A stretch of 24,956 nt of DNA from CAYVBN01 sp964538565. GTDB lineage: Bacteria > Pseudomonadota > Alphaproteobacteria > Rhizobiales > Xanthobacteraceae. The translations under genes and the position numbers were made by a program. Of this stretch, positions 1 to 7,529 are shown one piece after another (position 1 is the stretch's first letter; the number at the start of each line of letters is the position of its first letter). Location of the stretch: contig CAZIGW010000319.1 in assembly GCA_964538565.1 (NCBI GenBank), positions 1 to 24,956 on the forward strand, in the 5' to 3' direction. The notes beneath the pieces were generated by a model. That model made no database searches and had not been told where the DNA came from. It saw nothing but the letters and a program-made list of their open reading frames with translations.

Positions 1-2
1 TA

Positions 3-887
3 CAGACCTGGGCGTGGCTCGCGTTCTTCGCCTCCTTCGCGGTCAAGATGCCGATGTGGCCGGTGCACACCTGGCTGCCCGACGCGCACGTCGAGGCGCC
101 GACCGCGGGCTCGGTGATCCTCGCCGCCATCCTGCTGAAGAGGGGCGGCTACGGCTTCCTGCGCTTCTCGCTGCCCTTGTTCCCGTCTGCCTCGCACGAC
201 TTCGCCCCGCTGATCTTCACGCTCTCGGTGGTGGCGATCGTCTACACCTCGCTCGTGGCGCTCGTGCAGGAGGACATGAAGAAGCTGATCGCCTATTCGT
301 CCGTGGCGCACATGGGCTTCGTCACCATGGGGATCTTCGCGGCGACGACCCAGGGGGTCGCCGGCGGCATCTTCCAGATGATCTCGCACGGCATCGTGTC
401 CGGCGCGCTGTTCCTCTGCGTCGGCGTCGTCTACGACCGCATGCACACGCGCGAGATCGCCGCCTACGGCGGGCTCGTCAACCGCATGCCGCTCTATGCG
501 TTCACGTTCCTGGTATTCACGCTGGCCAACGTCGGGCTGCCCGGCACCTCGGGCTTCATCGGCGAGTTCCTGAGCCTGATCGGCACGTTCAAGATCAATA
601 CCTGGGTGGCGACGCTCGCCACCACCGGGGTGATCCTGTCGGCCGCCTACGCGCTCTGGCTCTATCGCAAGATCGTCTTCGGGGTGCTGGAGAAGCCGAG
701 CCTTGCCGGCATTCTCGATCTCTCGCGCCGCGAGATCCTGATCTTCGTGCCGCTCGTCGCCCTCACCATCCTGCTCGGGGTCTATCCCAAGCCGGTGCTC
801 GACATGTCGGCGGCCTCGGTGACGGCGCTGCTCGACAACTACAACCACGCGCTCGGCGCCGCCAAGGCGGCGGCTCTCGTGAAGTGA
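3..887 (+). CDS. nuoM: NADH-quinone oxidoreductase subunit M (5' truncated by window edge)
   Basis: This is an antiporter-like, proton-pumping membrane subunit of respiratory complex I in the inner membrane. The reading frame is already open at the window edge, so only the last 294 codons are present; the family is usually about 500 residues. The first visible segment carries the highly conserved NuoM stretch HTWLPDAHVEAPTAGS followed by LLKRGGYG. A later segment reads KKLIAYSSVAHMGF, the lysine/histidine-containing helix shared by NuoL, NuoM and NuoN. Several long hydrophobic helices follow, and the protein ends with a short soluble tail. The stop lies 13 nt before nuoN, as expected for the 3' end of a nuo operon. 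Identity is secure; the start cannot be seen. Confidence 0.97.
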   Translation, partial: QTWAWLAFFASFAVKMPMWPVHTWLPDAHVEAPTAGSVILAAILLKRGGYGFLRFSLPLFPSASHDFAPLIFTLSVVAIVYTSLVALVQEDMKKLIAYSSVAHMGFVTMGIFAATTQGVAGGIFQMISHGIVSGALFLCVGVVYDRMHTREIAAYGGLVNRMPLYAFTFLVFTLANVGLPGTSGFIGEFLSLIGTFKINTWVATLATTGVILSAAYALWLYRKIVFGVLEKPSLAGILDLSRREILIFVPLVALTILLGVYPKPVLDMSAASVTALLDNYNHALGAAKAAALVK

Positions 888-900
888 GACGGATCCCCCG

Positions 901-2337
901 ATGAACGCCGCCCTGCAGCTTCCAAGTCTTTATTTCGCCCTTCCCGAGATCGCGCTCGCCTGCGGGGCGATGGTGCTGCTGATGGTGGGCGCCTTCGGGG
1001 GAGAGCGGACGACGGAGGCCGTCAACGGGCTGGCGATCGCGCTGCTTGCGTTCGCGGCGGCGCTCGTCGCCATGATGCCGTCCGAGCGGGTCGTCGCCTT
1101 CAACGGCAGCTTCGTGATCGACGACTTCGGACGCTTCCTCAAGATCCTGACGCTCATCGGCTCGGCCGCGACCATCGTGATGTCGCTCGAGTTCCTGAGC
1201 GATCCGCACAAGCGGCGGTTCGAATTCGCGGTGCTGATCCTGCTGTCGACCACCGGCATGCTGATGCTCATCTCGGCCGGCGACCTGATCGCGCTCTACC
1301 TCGGCCTCGAGCTGATGAGCCTGTCGCTCTACGTGGTCGCCGCCTTTGACCGCGACAACGCGAAGTCGACGGAGGCGGGCCTGAAGTATTTCGTGCTCGG
1401 CGCGCTCTCCTCCGGAATGCTGCTCTACGGCGCCTCGCTGATCTACGGCTTCACCGGCTCGGTGACGTTCGCCGACATCGCCAAGTCGACGGCCGAGGGC
1501 GGAATCGGGCTCACCTTCGGCCTCGTCTTCCTGTTCGCCGGCCTCTGCTTCAAGGTCTCGGCCGAGCCGTTCCACATGTGGACGCCCGACGTCTACGAGG
1601 GCGCGCCGACCCCGGTGACGACGTTCTTCGCCGCCTCCCCGAAGGTCGCCGCCATCGCCATCTTCGTGCGTGCGGCGATCGACGCCTTCCCGGGCATCGT
1701 GGTGCAGTGGCAGCAGATCCTGGTATTCGTCGCGATCGCCTCGATGGCGCTCGGCTCGTTCGCCGCCATCGGGCAGACCAACATCAAGCGGCTGATGGCC
1801 TATTCCTCGATCGGCCACATGGGCTTCGCGCTGATCGGGCTTGCCGCCGGCACGTCGGAAGGCGTGCAGGGCGTGCTGATCTACATGGCGATCTATCTTG
1901 CCATGACGCTCGGCAGCTTCGCCTGCATCCTGGCGATGCGGCGCGGCGAGGAGCCGGTCGAGCAGATCTCGGACCTGGCGGGCCTGTTCCAGACCAAGCC
2001 CTTGATGGCGTTCTTCTTCGCCATGCTGCTGTTCTCGCTCGCCGGCATTCCGCCGCTCGCCGGCTTCTTCGCCAAGTTCTACGTCTTCCTCGCCGCCATC
2101 CACGCCGGGCTCTACGGCCTCGCGGTCATCGGCGTGCTGACCAGCGTGGTCGGCGCCTATTACTATCTCGCCATCGTGAAGGTGATGTATTTCGACGAGC
2201 CGGCGCCGGCGTTCGCGCCGATGCGCGGCGAGCTCAAGGCGGTGCTCGGGTTGACCGGATTGTTCGTGCTGCTGTTCATCGTCCATCCCGGGCCGCTCGT
2301 CGACGCCGCCGAGGCGGCCGCGAAGTCGCTGTTCTAG
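901..2337 (+). CDS. nuoN: NADH-quinone oxidoreductase subunit N
   Basis: This encodes a second antiporter-like membrane subunit of complex I, which couples quinone reduction to proton translocation. The 478-residue length is normal for NuoN, and the protein is hydrophobic throughout with about 14 predicted helices. Diagnostic segments are LYLGLELMSLSLYV (around residue 130), KVSAEPFHMWTPDVYEG (around 220) and KRLMAYSSIGHMGF (around 297). The ATG at 901 is the first codon after the nuoM stop and fits the N terminus of the family, although no strong ribosome-binding site precedes it. The gene ends 4 nt before birA, so co-transcription with the downstream genes is likely. Confidence 0.97.
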   Translation: MNAALQLPSLYFALPEIALACGAMVLLMVGAFGGERTTEAVNGLAIALLAFAAALVAMMPSERVVAFNGSFVIDDFGRFLKILTLIGSAATIVMSLEFLSDPHKRRFEFAVLILLSTTGMLMLISAGDLIALYLGLELMSLSLYVVAAFDRDNAKSTEAGLKYFVLGALSSGMLLYGASLIYGFTGSVTFADIAKSTAEGGIGLTFGLVFLFAGLCFKVSAEPFHMWTPDVYEGAPTPVTTFFAASPKVAAIAIFVRAAIDAFPGIVVQWQQILVFVAIASMALGSFAAIGQTNIKRLMAYSSIGHMGFALIGLAAGTSEGVQGVLIYMAIYLAMTLGSFACILAMRRGEEPVEQISDLAGLFQTKPLMAFFFAMLLFSLAGIPPLAGFFAKFYVFLAAIHAGLYGLAVIGVLTSVVGAYYYLAIVKVMYFDEPAPAFAPMRGELKAVLGLTGLFVLLFIVHPGPLVDAAEAAAKSLF

Positions 2338-2341
2338 CCCG

Positions 2342-3142
2342 ATGGATCTCGATCCGGTTGCCGCCGCGGCGGGTGTGGGTCTGATCGCATGTGACAGGAT
2401 CGGTTCGACCAGCGCGGAGGCGCTGGCGCTGGCGCGCGCGGGCGAGCGCGGGCCGCTGTGGGTCACCGCGCAATCTCAGACGGCGGGTCGCGGACGCCGC
2501 GGGCGCGTCTGGGTGTCGGAACCCGGCAATCTCTACGCCACGCTGCTGCTCACCGATCCGTCGGCGCCGGAGCGGGCGGCCGAGCTCTCCTTCGTGGCGG
2601 CGCTCGCCGTGCACGACGCGCTGGCGGAGTGCGCGTCGGCGCTCGGGCCGGCGCTGGCGCTCAAATGGCCGAACGACGTCCTGTGCGGGCCGGCGAAGAT
2701 CGCCGGCATCCTGGTCGAAGGGGAGGGGACCGGTCCGCTCGCCGTTGCCGTCGGCATCGGGGTCAATTGCGCCCACCACCCACGCGGGACCGACTACCTC
2801 GCCACCGATCTCGCCGCCGCCGGGGCGCTGGTGCGGCCCGATGACTTGTTTCGCGCGCTCTCGGCCGCCATGCTCCTGCGCTTGCGGCAATGGGACCGCG
2901 GCGACGGATTCGCGGCGACCCGCGCCGACTGGCTGAAGCGGGCGGCGGGGCGCGGCGGGGACATCAGGGTGCGGCTTGCCGAACGCGAGATGACCGGCCG
3001 CTTCGAGACGCTCGACGAGCGCGGCCGCCTGATCGTGCGCCTGCCCGACGGGACCGCCGAGGCGGTGACGGCCGGAGAGGTGTTCGCGTTCGGCGCCGAA
3101 GGGCCGAGCGTCTTGCCGGAACACTCGCCGGCGGAGCGGTAA
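2342..3142 (+). CDS. birA: Biotin--[acetyl-CoA-carboxylase] ligase
   Basis: This cytoplasmic enzyme activates biotin to biotinyl-AMP and transfers it to the biotin carboxyl carrier protein and other biotin enzymes. The 266-residue protein has the biotinyl-AMP binding loop TAGRGRRGR at residues 47-55, KWPNDV at 108-113 and the catalytic-lysine region AKIAGILVE at 118-126, followed by a small C-terminal domain. It starts directly in the catalytic domain and has no N-terminal helix-turn-helix, so it is a monofunctional ligase rather than an E. coli-type repressor. It is spaced 4 nt from nuoN and 3 nt from the RNase J gene. This nuoN-birA-rnj order is common in Hyphomicrobiales. Confidence 0.95.
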   Translation: MDLDPVAAAAGVGLIACDRIGSTSAEALALARAGERGPLWVTAQSQTAGRGRRGRVWVSEPGNLYATLLLTDPSAPERAAELSFVAALAVHDALAECASALGPALALKWPNDVLCGPAKIAGILVEGEGTGPLAVAVGIGVNCAHHPRGTDYLATDLAAAGALVRPDDLFRALSAAMLLRLRQWDRGDGFAATRADWLKRAAGRGGDIRVRLAEREMTGRFETLDERGRLIVRLPDGTAEAVTAGEVFAFGAEGPSVLPEHSPAER

Positions 3143-3145
3143 CGG

Positions 3146-4816
3146 ATGGCAGGTCCCCGGGACGAACTGGTCTTCGCGCCCCTCGGCGGGGTCGGCGAGA
3201 TCGGCATGAACCTGTCGATCTACGGCATCGGCTCCGAGCGGCGGAAGACCTGGCTGGCGATCGATTGCGGCGTCTCCTTTGCGGCCGAAGACCTCCCGGG
3301 CATCGATCTCATCATGCCCGACATCCGCTACCTCGTGGCCGAGCGGCGCAATCTCGTCGGCATCGTGCTCACGCATGCGCACGAGGATCACTTCGGGGCG
3401 CTGCTCGACCTGTGGCCGCAACTGCGCGTACCGCTCTACGCCACCCCGTTCACCGCGGCGCTGCTCGAGGCGAAACGCCAGTCGGAGCCGGGCGCGCCGG
3501 AGATCCCGGTGAACGTCGTGCCGCTCGGAGCGCGCTTCACGCTCGGACCGTTCGACATCGAGTTCATTTCGGTGGCCCATTCGATCCCGGAATCGAACGC
3601 GCTCGCGATCCGGACCGCGCACGGAACCGTGCTTCACACCGGCGACTGGAAGATCGACCCGACGCCGATCATCGGTCCGCCGACCGACGAGAAGAAGCTT
3701 CGCGCCCTGGGGGCCGCCGGTTGCCTGGCCATGGTCGGGGATTCCACCAACGCGGTCCGCGACGGGCGCTCGCCATCGGAGACGGACGTCGCGCGTTCGC
3801 TCACGGAGCTGATCGCCGGGTCGCCGCGCCGCGTCGCGGTCACCACCTTCGCGTCGAATGTCGCGCGCATCCGCGCCGTGGCCGACGCGGCGCGCGCCTG
3901 CGACCGCGAGGTGGTCGTGGTCGGGCGCGCCATGGAGCGGATCGTGCAGGTGGCGCGCGAAACCGGCTATCTCGAGGGCGTGCAGGACTTCCGCAGCGTC
4001 GACGCCTACGGCTATCTGCCGCCCGACAAGGTGGTGGCGCTGTGCACCGGCAGCCAGGGCGAGCCGCGCGCTGCGCTCGCGCGCATCGCCGAGGACGAGC
4101 ACCCCGTGGTGTCCCTCACCAGGGGCGACCGGGTGATCTTCTCCTCGCGCACCATTCCGGGCAACGAGAAGCCGGTCTCCCGTATCATCAACGGGCTTGT
4201 CCGCCAGGGCATCGAGGTCATCACCGACCGCACCCATCTGGTGCACGTCTCGGGGCATCCGCGGCGGGCGGAGCTCGAGGAACTCTACGGCTGGGTGCGC
4301 CCGCAGATCGCCGTTCCGGTGCACGGGGAGGCGCTGCATCTCTCCGAACATGCCGCACTCGCCCGCAAGGTCGGGGTGGGCGAGGTGATCGTCTGCCAGA
4401 ACGGCGACATGATCCGGCTCGCCCCCGGTCCGGCGGCGATCGTCGACGAGGTGCCGGTCGGGCGCTTCTACAAGGACGGGCGGCTGCTCATCGAGGCGGA
4501 GGCGCGCACCGTCGCCGACCGGCGGCGGCTCGGTTTTGTCGGCGTTGCCGCGGTGGCGCTGGCGCTCGACGAGCGCGGCGTCATGGTCAGCGACCCGGAG
4601 GTCGACCTGGTCGGCGTCCCGGAAACCAACGCGGCCGGCGACGCGCTGATGAAGATCGCCTACGATGCGGTGGTGCAGACGCTCGAGCAGCTGCCGCGGG
4701 CGCGCCTGCGGGACCCGGATTCGGTTGCCGAGGCGGTCCGGCGGGCGGTGCGCGCGGCGCTCGCCCTGCATTGGGGCAAGAAGCCGATCTGCATCGTGCA
4801 GGTCCTGACGGTATGA
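3146..4816 (+). CDS. rnj: Ribonuclease J
   Basis: This is a metallo-beta-lactamase/beta-CASP ribonuclease that acts as a 5'-3' exonuclease and endonuclease in mRNA turnover and rRNA maturation. The 556-residue length matches the family. The zinc motif HAHEDH is at residues 77-82. Further metal-site segments are VAHSIPES and LHTGDWKID, and VHVSGHPRRAEL marks the beta-CASP end of the catalytic core. A C-terminal domain of about 100 residues completes the usual architecture. A GGAG ribosome-binding site lies a few bases before the ATG. The gene sits between birA and mce in a probable operon. Confidence 0.95.
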   Translation: MAGPRDELVFAPLGGVGEIGMNLSIYGIGSERRKTWLAIDCGVSFAAEDLPGIDLIMPDIRYLVAERRNLVGIVLTHAHEDHFGALLDLWPQLRVPLYATPFTAALLEAKRQSEPGAPEIPVNVVPLGARFTLGPFDIEFISVAHSIPESNALAIRTAHGTVLHTGDWKIDPTPIIGPPTDEKKLRALGAAGCLAMVGDSTNAVRDGRSPSETDVARSLTELIAGSPRRVAVTTFASNVARIRAVADAARACDREVVVVGRAMERIVQVARETGYLEGVQDFRSVDAYGYLPPDKVVALCTGSQGEPRAALARIAEDEHPVVSLTRGDRVIFSSRTIPGNEKPVSRIINGLVRQGIEVITDRTHLVHVSGHPRRAELEELYGWVRPQIAVPVHGEALHLSEHAALARKVGVGEVIVCQNGDMIRLAPGPAAIVDEVPVGRFYKDGRLLIEAEARTVADRRRLGFVGVAAVALALDERGVMVSDPEVDLVGVPETNAAGDALMKIAYDAVVQTLEQLPRARLRDPDSVAEAVRRAVRAALALHWGKKPICIVQVLTV

Positions 4817-4847
4817 TGACGGTCGGCCGGGCGGGAGAAGTCGATCG

Positions 4848-5252
4848 ATGATCGGACGCCTCAATCACGTCGCGATCGCGGTGCCCGATCTCGCGGCCGC
4901 CGCGCGCCTCTACCGCGAGACCCTGGGCGGCGAGGTCTCGGCGGCGGTCGACCAGCCCGAGCATGGGGTCACGACCGTCTTCGTCTCCCTGCCGAACACC
5001 AAGATCGAGCTGCTGGCGCCCCTCGGCCCCGCCTCGCCGGTGGCGAAGTTCCTTCAGCGCAATCCGGCTGGCGGCATCCACCACATCTGCTACGAAGTAG
5101 CCGACATCGCCGCCGCCCGCGACCGCCTGCGCGCCGAAGGCGCGCGCGTGCTCGGCGACGGGGAACCCAGGATCGGCGCGCACGGCAAGCCGGTGCTGTT
5201 CCTGCACCCGAAGGACTTCTGCGGCACGCTGGTCGAGCTGGAACAGGCATGA
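4848..5252 (+). CDS. mce: Methylmalonyl-CoA epimerase
   Basis: This encodes a vicinal-oxygen-chelate fold epimerase that interconverts the (R) and (S) forms of methylmalonyl-CoA in propionyl-CoA metabolism. The 134-residue length is typical. It opens with GRLNHVAIAVPDL, which includes the first metal histidine (H7). The second metal site is in GGIHHICYEV, and the C-terminal segment GTLVELEQ supplies the glutamate ligand. The ATG at 4848 is 31 nt after the RNase J stop, with a GGGAG-like ribosome-binding site upstream. The gene ends 7 nt before the next ATG, so it is probably translated from the same transcript. Confidence 0.93.
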   Translation: MIGRLNHVAIAVPDLAAAARLYRETLGGEVSAAVDQPEHGVTTVFVSLPNTKIELLAPLGPASPVAKFLQRNPAGGIHHICYEVADIAAARDRLRAEGARVLGDGEPRIGAHGKPVLFLHPKDFCGTLVELEQA

Positions 5253-5259
5253 GGTGGGG

Positions 5260-5529
5260 ATGAGCTGGTCGACGATCGCCGCCATCTATTTCATCACCTG
5301 GTGGGTCGTGCTGTTCGCGATCCTGCCCTGGGGCGTGCGCTCGCAGGCCGAGGACGGAGAGGTGCCGCCCGGCACCGATCCGGGCGCGCCCGCGATCCCG
5401 GCGCTCAAGGCCAAGGTGGTTTGGACCACGATCGTCTCCGCGATCGTGTTCGGCGCCTTCTACTGGGTCTACGTCTCGCGCCTCGTCAGCCTCGAGGATC
5501 TCGCGACCCTGTGGGGCCTGCTGCACTGA
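5260..5529 (+). CDS. DUF1467 family small membrane protein
   Basis: This is an 89-residue inner-membrane protein of unknown function. It has an N-terminal helix (IAAIYFITWWVVLFAILPW), a conserved charged loop GVRSQAEDGEVPPGTDPGAP, and a second helix beginning with VVWTTIVSAIVFGAFYWVY. The WGVRSQ and PGTDPGAP motifs are typical of DUF1467 proteins, which sit next to mce in many alphaproteobacteria. The ATG at 5260 was chosen over the in-frame GTG at 5254 because GAGG at 5251-5254 gives it a well-spaced ribosome-binding site. It is the last gene of the nuo-to-mce run. Confidence 0.85.
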   Translation: MSWSTIAAIYFITWWVVLFAILPWGVRSQAEDGEVPPGTDPGAPAIPALKAKVVWTTIVSAIVFGAFYWVYVSRLVSLEDLATLWGLLH

Positions 5530-5678
5530 CAGAGTTCCAGGAACGCAGCCCCGGTGTCGCCGGGCTGCGCCGGACGTCGGCAACCGCGAAGCAGCGAGGG
5601 CATCGGCCCGGGCGCGGGCCCACCGCGGCCGTTGGCCGAGGATCGCGCGATGCCCACGCGGGGTGGGCGGCCATGGGC

Positions 5679-5708
5679 AAAAAAATGAGCAGGGCCAATG
5701 CCCTGCTC
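5679..5708 (-). terminator. Intrinsic terminator of the 6S-like RNA
   Basis: A perfect 9-bp hairpin (GAGCAGGGC at 5687-5695, four-base loop, GCCCTGCTC at 5700-5708) is followed on the minus strand, after one A, by seven T residues (5685-5679). No protein gene on the minus strand leads into it, so it must end an RNA started in the gap to its right. Confidence 0.8.
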
Positions 5709-5857
5709 TGAATTATCGTCCCCCGTCTCCCCGGCGTCTTGTCTTCTTCGCCGAGGCGGCAGCGGATGAACGCGCCTAAGGGCTCTTCCTCCCAAGACTT
5801 GGACCGCACGCAGGCCGCCGATCCCCCGGCTCGGCGTCCATCCACGCGGACGACAAT
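5679..5857 (-). ncRNA. Structured small RNA with closing stem and terminator, 6S-like
   Basis: On the minus strand, ATTGTCGTCC (5857-5848) pairs with GGACGATAAT (5721-5712) over 10 bp including one G-U pair, closing an element of about 146 nt. The stem continues with CGT/ACG after one mismatch. Inside, GCCGAG pairs with CTCGGC, then CGGCGGC with GCTGCCG, giving a rod with a large lower internal bubble whose 3' side reads GAAGAAGACAAGA. An intrinsic terminator follows at once, and a 17-bp-spaced promoter precedes the closing stem. Length, end pairing and the bubble are what 6S RNA looks like. However, ssrS normally lies by zapA in alphaproteobacteria, so the 6S identity is inference, while the presence of an RNA gene is well supported. 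Confidence 0.6.
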
Positions 5858-5858
5858 A

Positions 5859-5887
5859 GGAGTAACCGAACTCAGGTGCCTTGTCAT
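5859..5887 (-). promoter_or_regulatory. Promoter of the 6S-like RNA
   Basis: On the minus strand there is a -35 ATGACA (5887-5882), a 17-bp spacer and a -10 TACTCC (5864-5859). Transcription would begin around 5857-5853, at the first bases of the RNA's closing stem. The -10 is a weak match to consensus; position relative to the stem is the main support. Confidence 0.45.
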
Positions 5888-6035
5888 CAGCCTGGTCGTG
5901 CGGTGCGAAATGATTTCTTGATACGATTGATCGCATCGCTTCGGCGCGAAGCGAGGGTGCGCCGCGGTGATTGTGGCGTCATTCCGCCCGCGTGGCCGGG
6001 CTTCCGGCGGCCGCGATTCTACGTGCAAAGCCGGC

Positions 6036-6041
6036 TATAAT
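6036..6041 (+). promoter_or_regulatory. Possible -10 element for proS
   Basis: There is an exact TATAAT about 80 bases before the proS start. No good -35 hexamer is visible at 16-18 bp upstream, so this is a tentative call. Confidence 0.25.
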
Positions 6042-6121
6042 TGGCTGCAGGCCTTGTCTTTTCCTCGCCGATCCGCTTTCACTCAGGCCGCCTTGCCCCC
6101 GAATCGAGCCCGCGTGCGCCC

Positions 6122-7444
6122 ATGCGTCTGTCCCGATTTTTCCTGCCCATCCTGCGCGAGACGCCGAAGGAAGCGGAGATCGTCTCCCACCGGCTGATGC
6201 TGCGGGCCGGCCTGATCCGCCAGGAGGCGGCCGGCATCTATACCTTCCTGCCGCTCGGGCTGCGCGTGCTGCAGAAGGTCTGCCAGATCGTGCGCGAGGA
6301 GCAGAATCGCGCCGGCGCCATCGAGCTGCTGATGCCGACCATCCAGCAGGCGGACCTCTGGCGCGAGAGCGGACGCTACGACGACTACGGCAAGGAGATG
6401 CTGCGCATCAAGGACCGGCACGAGCGCGACATGCTCTACGGCCCGACCAACGAGGAGATGATCACCGACATCTTCCGCGCCTACGTGCGCTCGTACAAGG
6501 ACCTGCCGCTCAATCTCTACCACATCCAGTGGAAGTTCCGCGACGAGGTGCGCCCGCGTTTCGGCACCATGCGGTCGCGCGAGTTCCTGATGAAGGACGC
6601 CTATTCGTTCGACCTCGACTACGAAGGCGCCCGCCACGCCTACAACAAGATGTTCGTGGCCTACTTGCGCACCTTCGCCCGCATGGGGCTCAAGGCGATT
6701 CCGATGGTGGCGGACACCGGCCCGATCGGCGGAAACCTGTCGCACGAATTCATCATCCTCGCCTCGACCGGCGAAAGCGAGGTCTATTGCCACCGCGACT
6801 ACCTCGATTTCCCCGTGCCGGGCCCGGACGTGCCGTTCGAGGACGTGGGTCTCATGCAGTCGCTGGTCGACAAGTGGACCTCGCTCTACGCGGCGACCTC
6901 GGAGAAGCACGACCCGGAGGACTTCGCCACACTGCCGGAGGACCTTCGCGTGTCGGCGCGCGGGATCGAGGTCGGCCACATCTTCTACTTCGGCACAAAG
7001 TATTCCGAGCCCATGAAGGCGGTCGTCGCCGGCCCGGACGGAACCGAGCGGCCGGTCCACATGGGCTCCTATGGGATCGGCCCCACCCGCCTCGTCGCCG
7101 CCCTGATCGAGGCCTTCCACGACGACGCCGGCATCAAGTGGCCCGAGCCGGTCGCGCCGTTCCACGTCGTCATTCTCAATCTCAAGCAGGGCGACGCCGC
7201 GACCGACGCGGCCTCCGAGAGCCTCTACGGGGAGCTCACCGCCAAGGGGGTCGACGTGCTCTACCACGACCTCGACGAGCGCCCGGGATCCAAGTTCGCC
7301 ACCGCCGACCTGATCGGCATTCCCTGGCAGATCCTGGTGGGCCCGAAGGGTCTCGCCGCCGGCCAGGTCGAGCTCAAGCGGCGGGCCGACGGCAGCCGCG
7401 AGCTTCTGGCTCCGGCCGCGGTGGTCGAGCGGCTTGCGCGATGA
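6122..7444 (+). CDS. proS: Prolyl-tRNA synthetase, short form without editing insertion
   Basis: This class II aminoacyl-tRNA synthetase charges tRNA-Pro with proline. At 440 residues it is the compact alphaproteobacterial form. TNEE is at residues 109-112, motif 2 FRDEVRPRFGTMR at 139-151, motif 3 around GSYGIGPTRLVAALIE (315-330), and the anticodon-binding domain follows to the end. Motifs 2 and 3 are too close together to hold the roughly 180-residue INS editing domain of E. coli ProRS, so clearance of misacylated Ala-tRNA-Pro would depend on a separate protein. The ATG at 6122 was chosen because MRLSRFFLPILRETPKEAE matches the family N terminus; the open frame extends further upstream without similarity. 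An 85-base gap separates it from lolC. Confidence 0.95.
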   Translation: MRLSRFFLPILRETPKEAEIVSHRLMLRAGLIRQEAAGIYTFLPLGLRVLQKVCQIVREEQNRAGAIELLMPTIQQADLWRESGRYDDYGKEMLRIKDRHERDMLYGPTNEEMITDIFRAYVRSYKDLPLNLYHIQWKFRDEVRPRFGTMRSREFLMKDAYSFDLDYEGARHAYNKMFVAYLRTFARMGLKAIPMVADTGPIGGNLSHEFIILASTGESEVYCHRDYLDFPVPGPDVPFEDVGLMQSLVDKWTSLYAATSEKHDPEDFATLPEDLRVSARGIEVGHIFYFGTKYSEPMKAVVAGPDGTERPVHMGSYGIGPTRLVAALIEAFHDDAGIKWPEPVAPFHVVILNLKQGDAATDAASESLYGELTAKGVDVLYHDLDERPGSKFATADLIGIPWQILVGPKGLAAGQVELKRRADGSRELLAPAAVVERLAR

Positions 7445-7529
7445 ATCTGTGCGTCATTTTCACCACGGCGCGTTTGGCGGTGGCGCGAAACGGCCAGAAT
7501 CGGATGCAATCGGGCGGGACGGACCTGAA

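Larger units (their letters stand above)
5530..6121. other. Intergenic region between the DUF1467 gene and proS
   Basis: This 592-base gap has no convincing protein gene; the open frames in it have no ribosome-binding site or family resemblance. Its centre carries the minus-strand structured RNA described separately (5679-5857) with its promoter and terminator. Its right end should hold the proS promoter. Confidence 0.6.

Noticed and set aside
763..4864. Two very long minus-strand open frames (567 and 862 codons) opposite nuoN, birA and rnj
   Set aside because: They are antisense shadows of strongly recognisable genes in a high-GC genome: arginine-, aspartate- and histidine-rich translations with no family resemblance.
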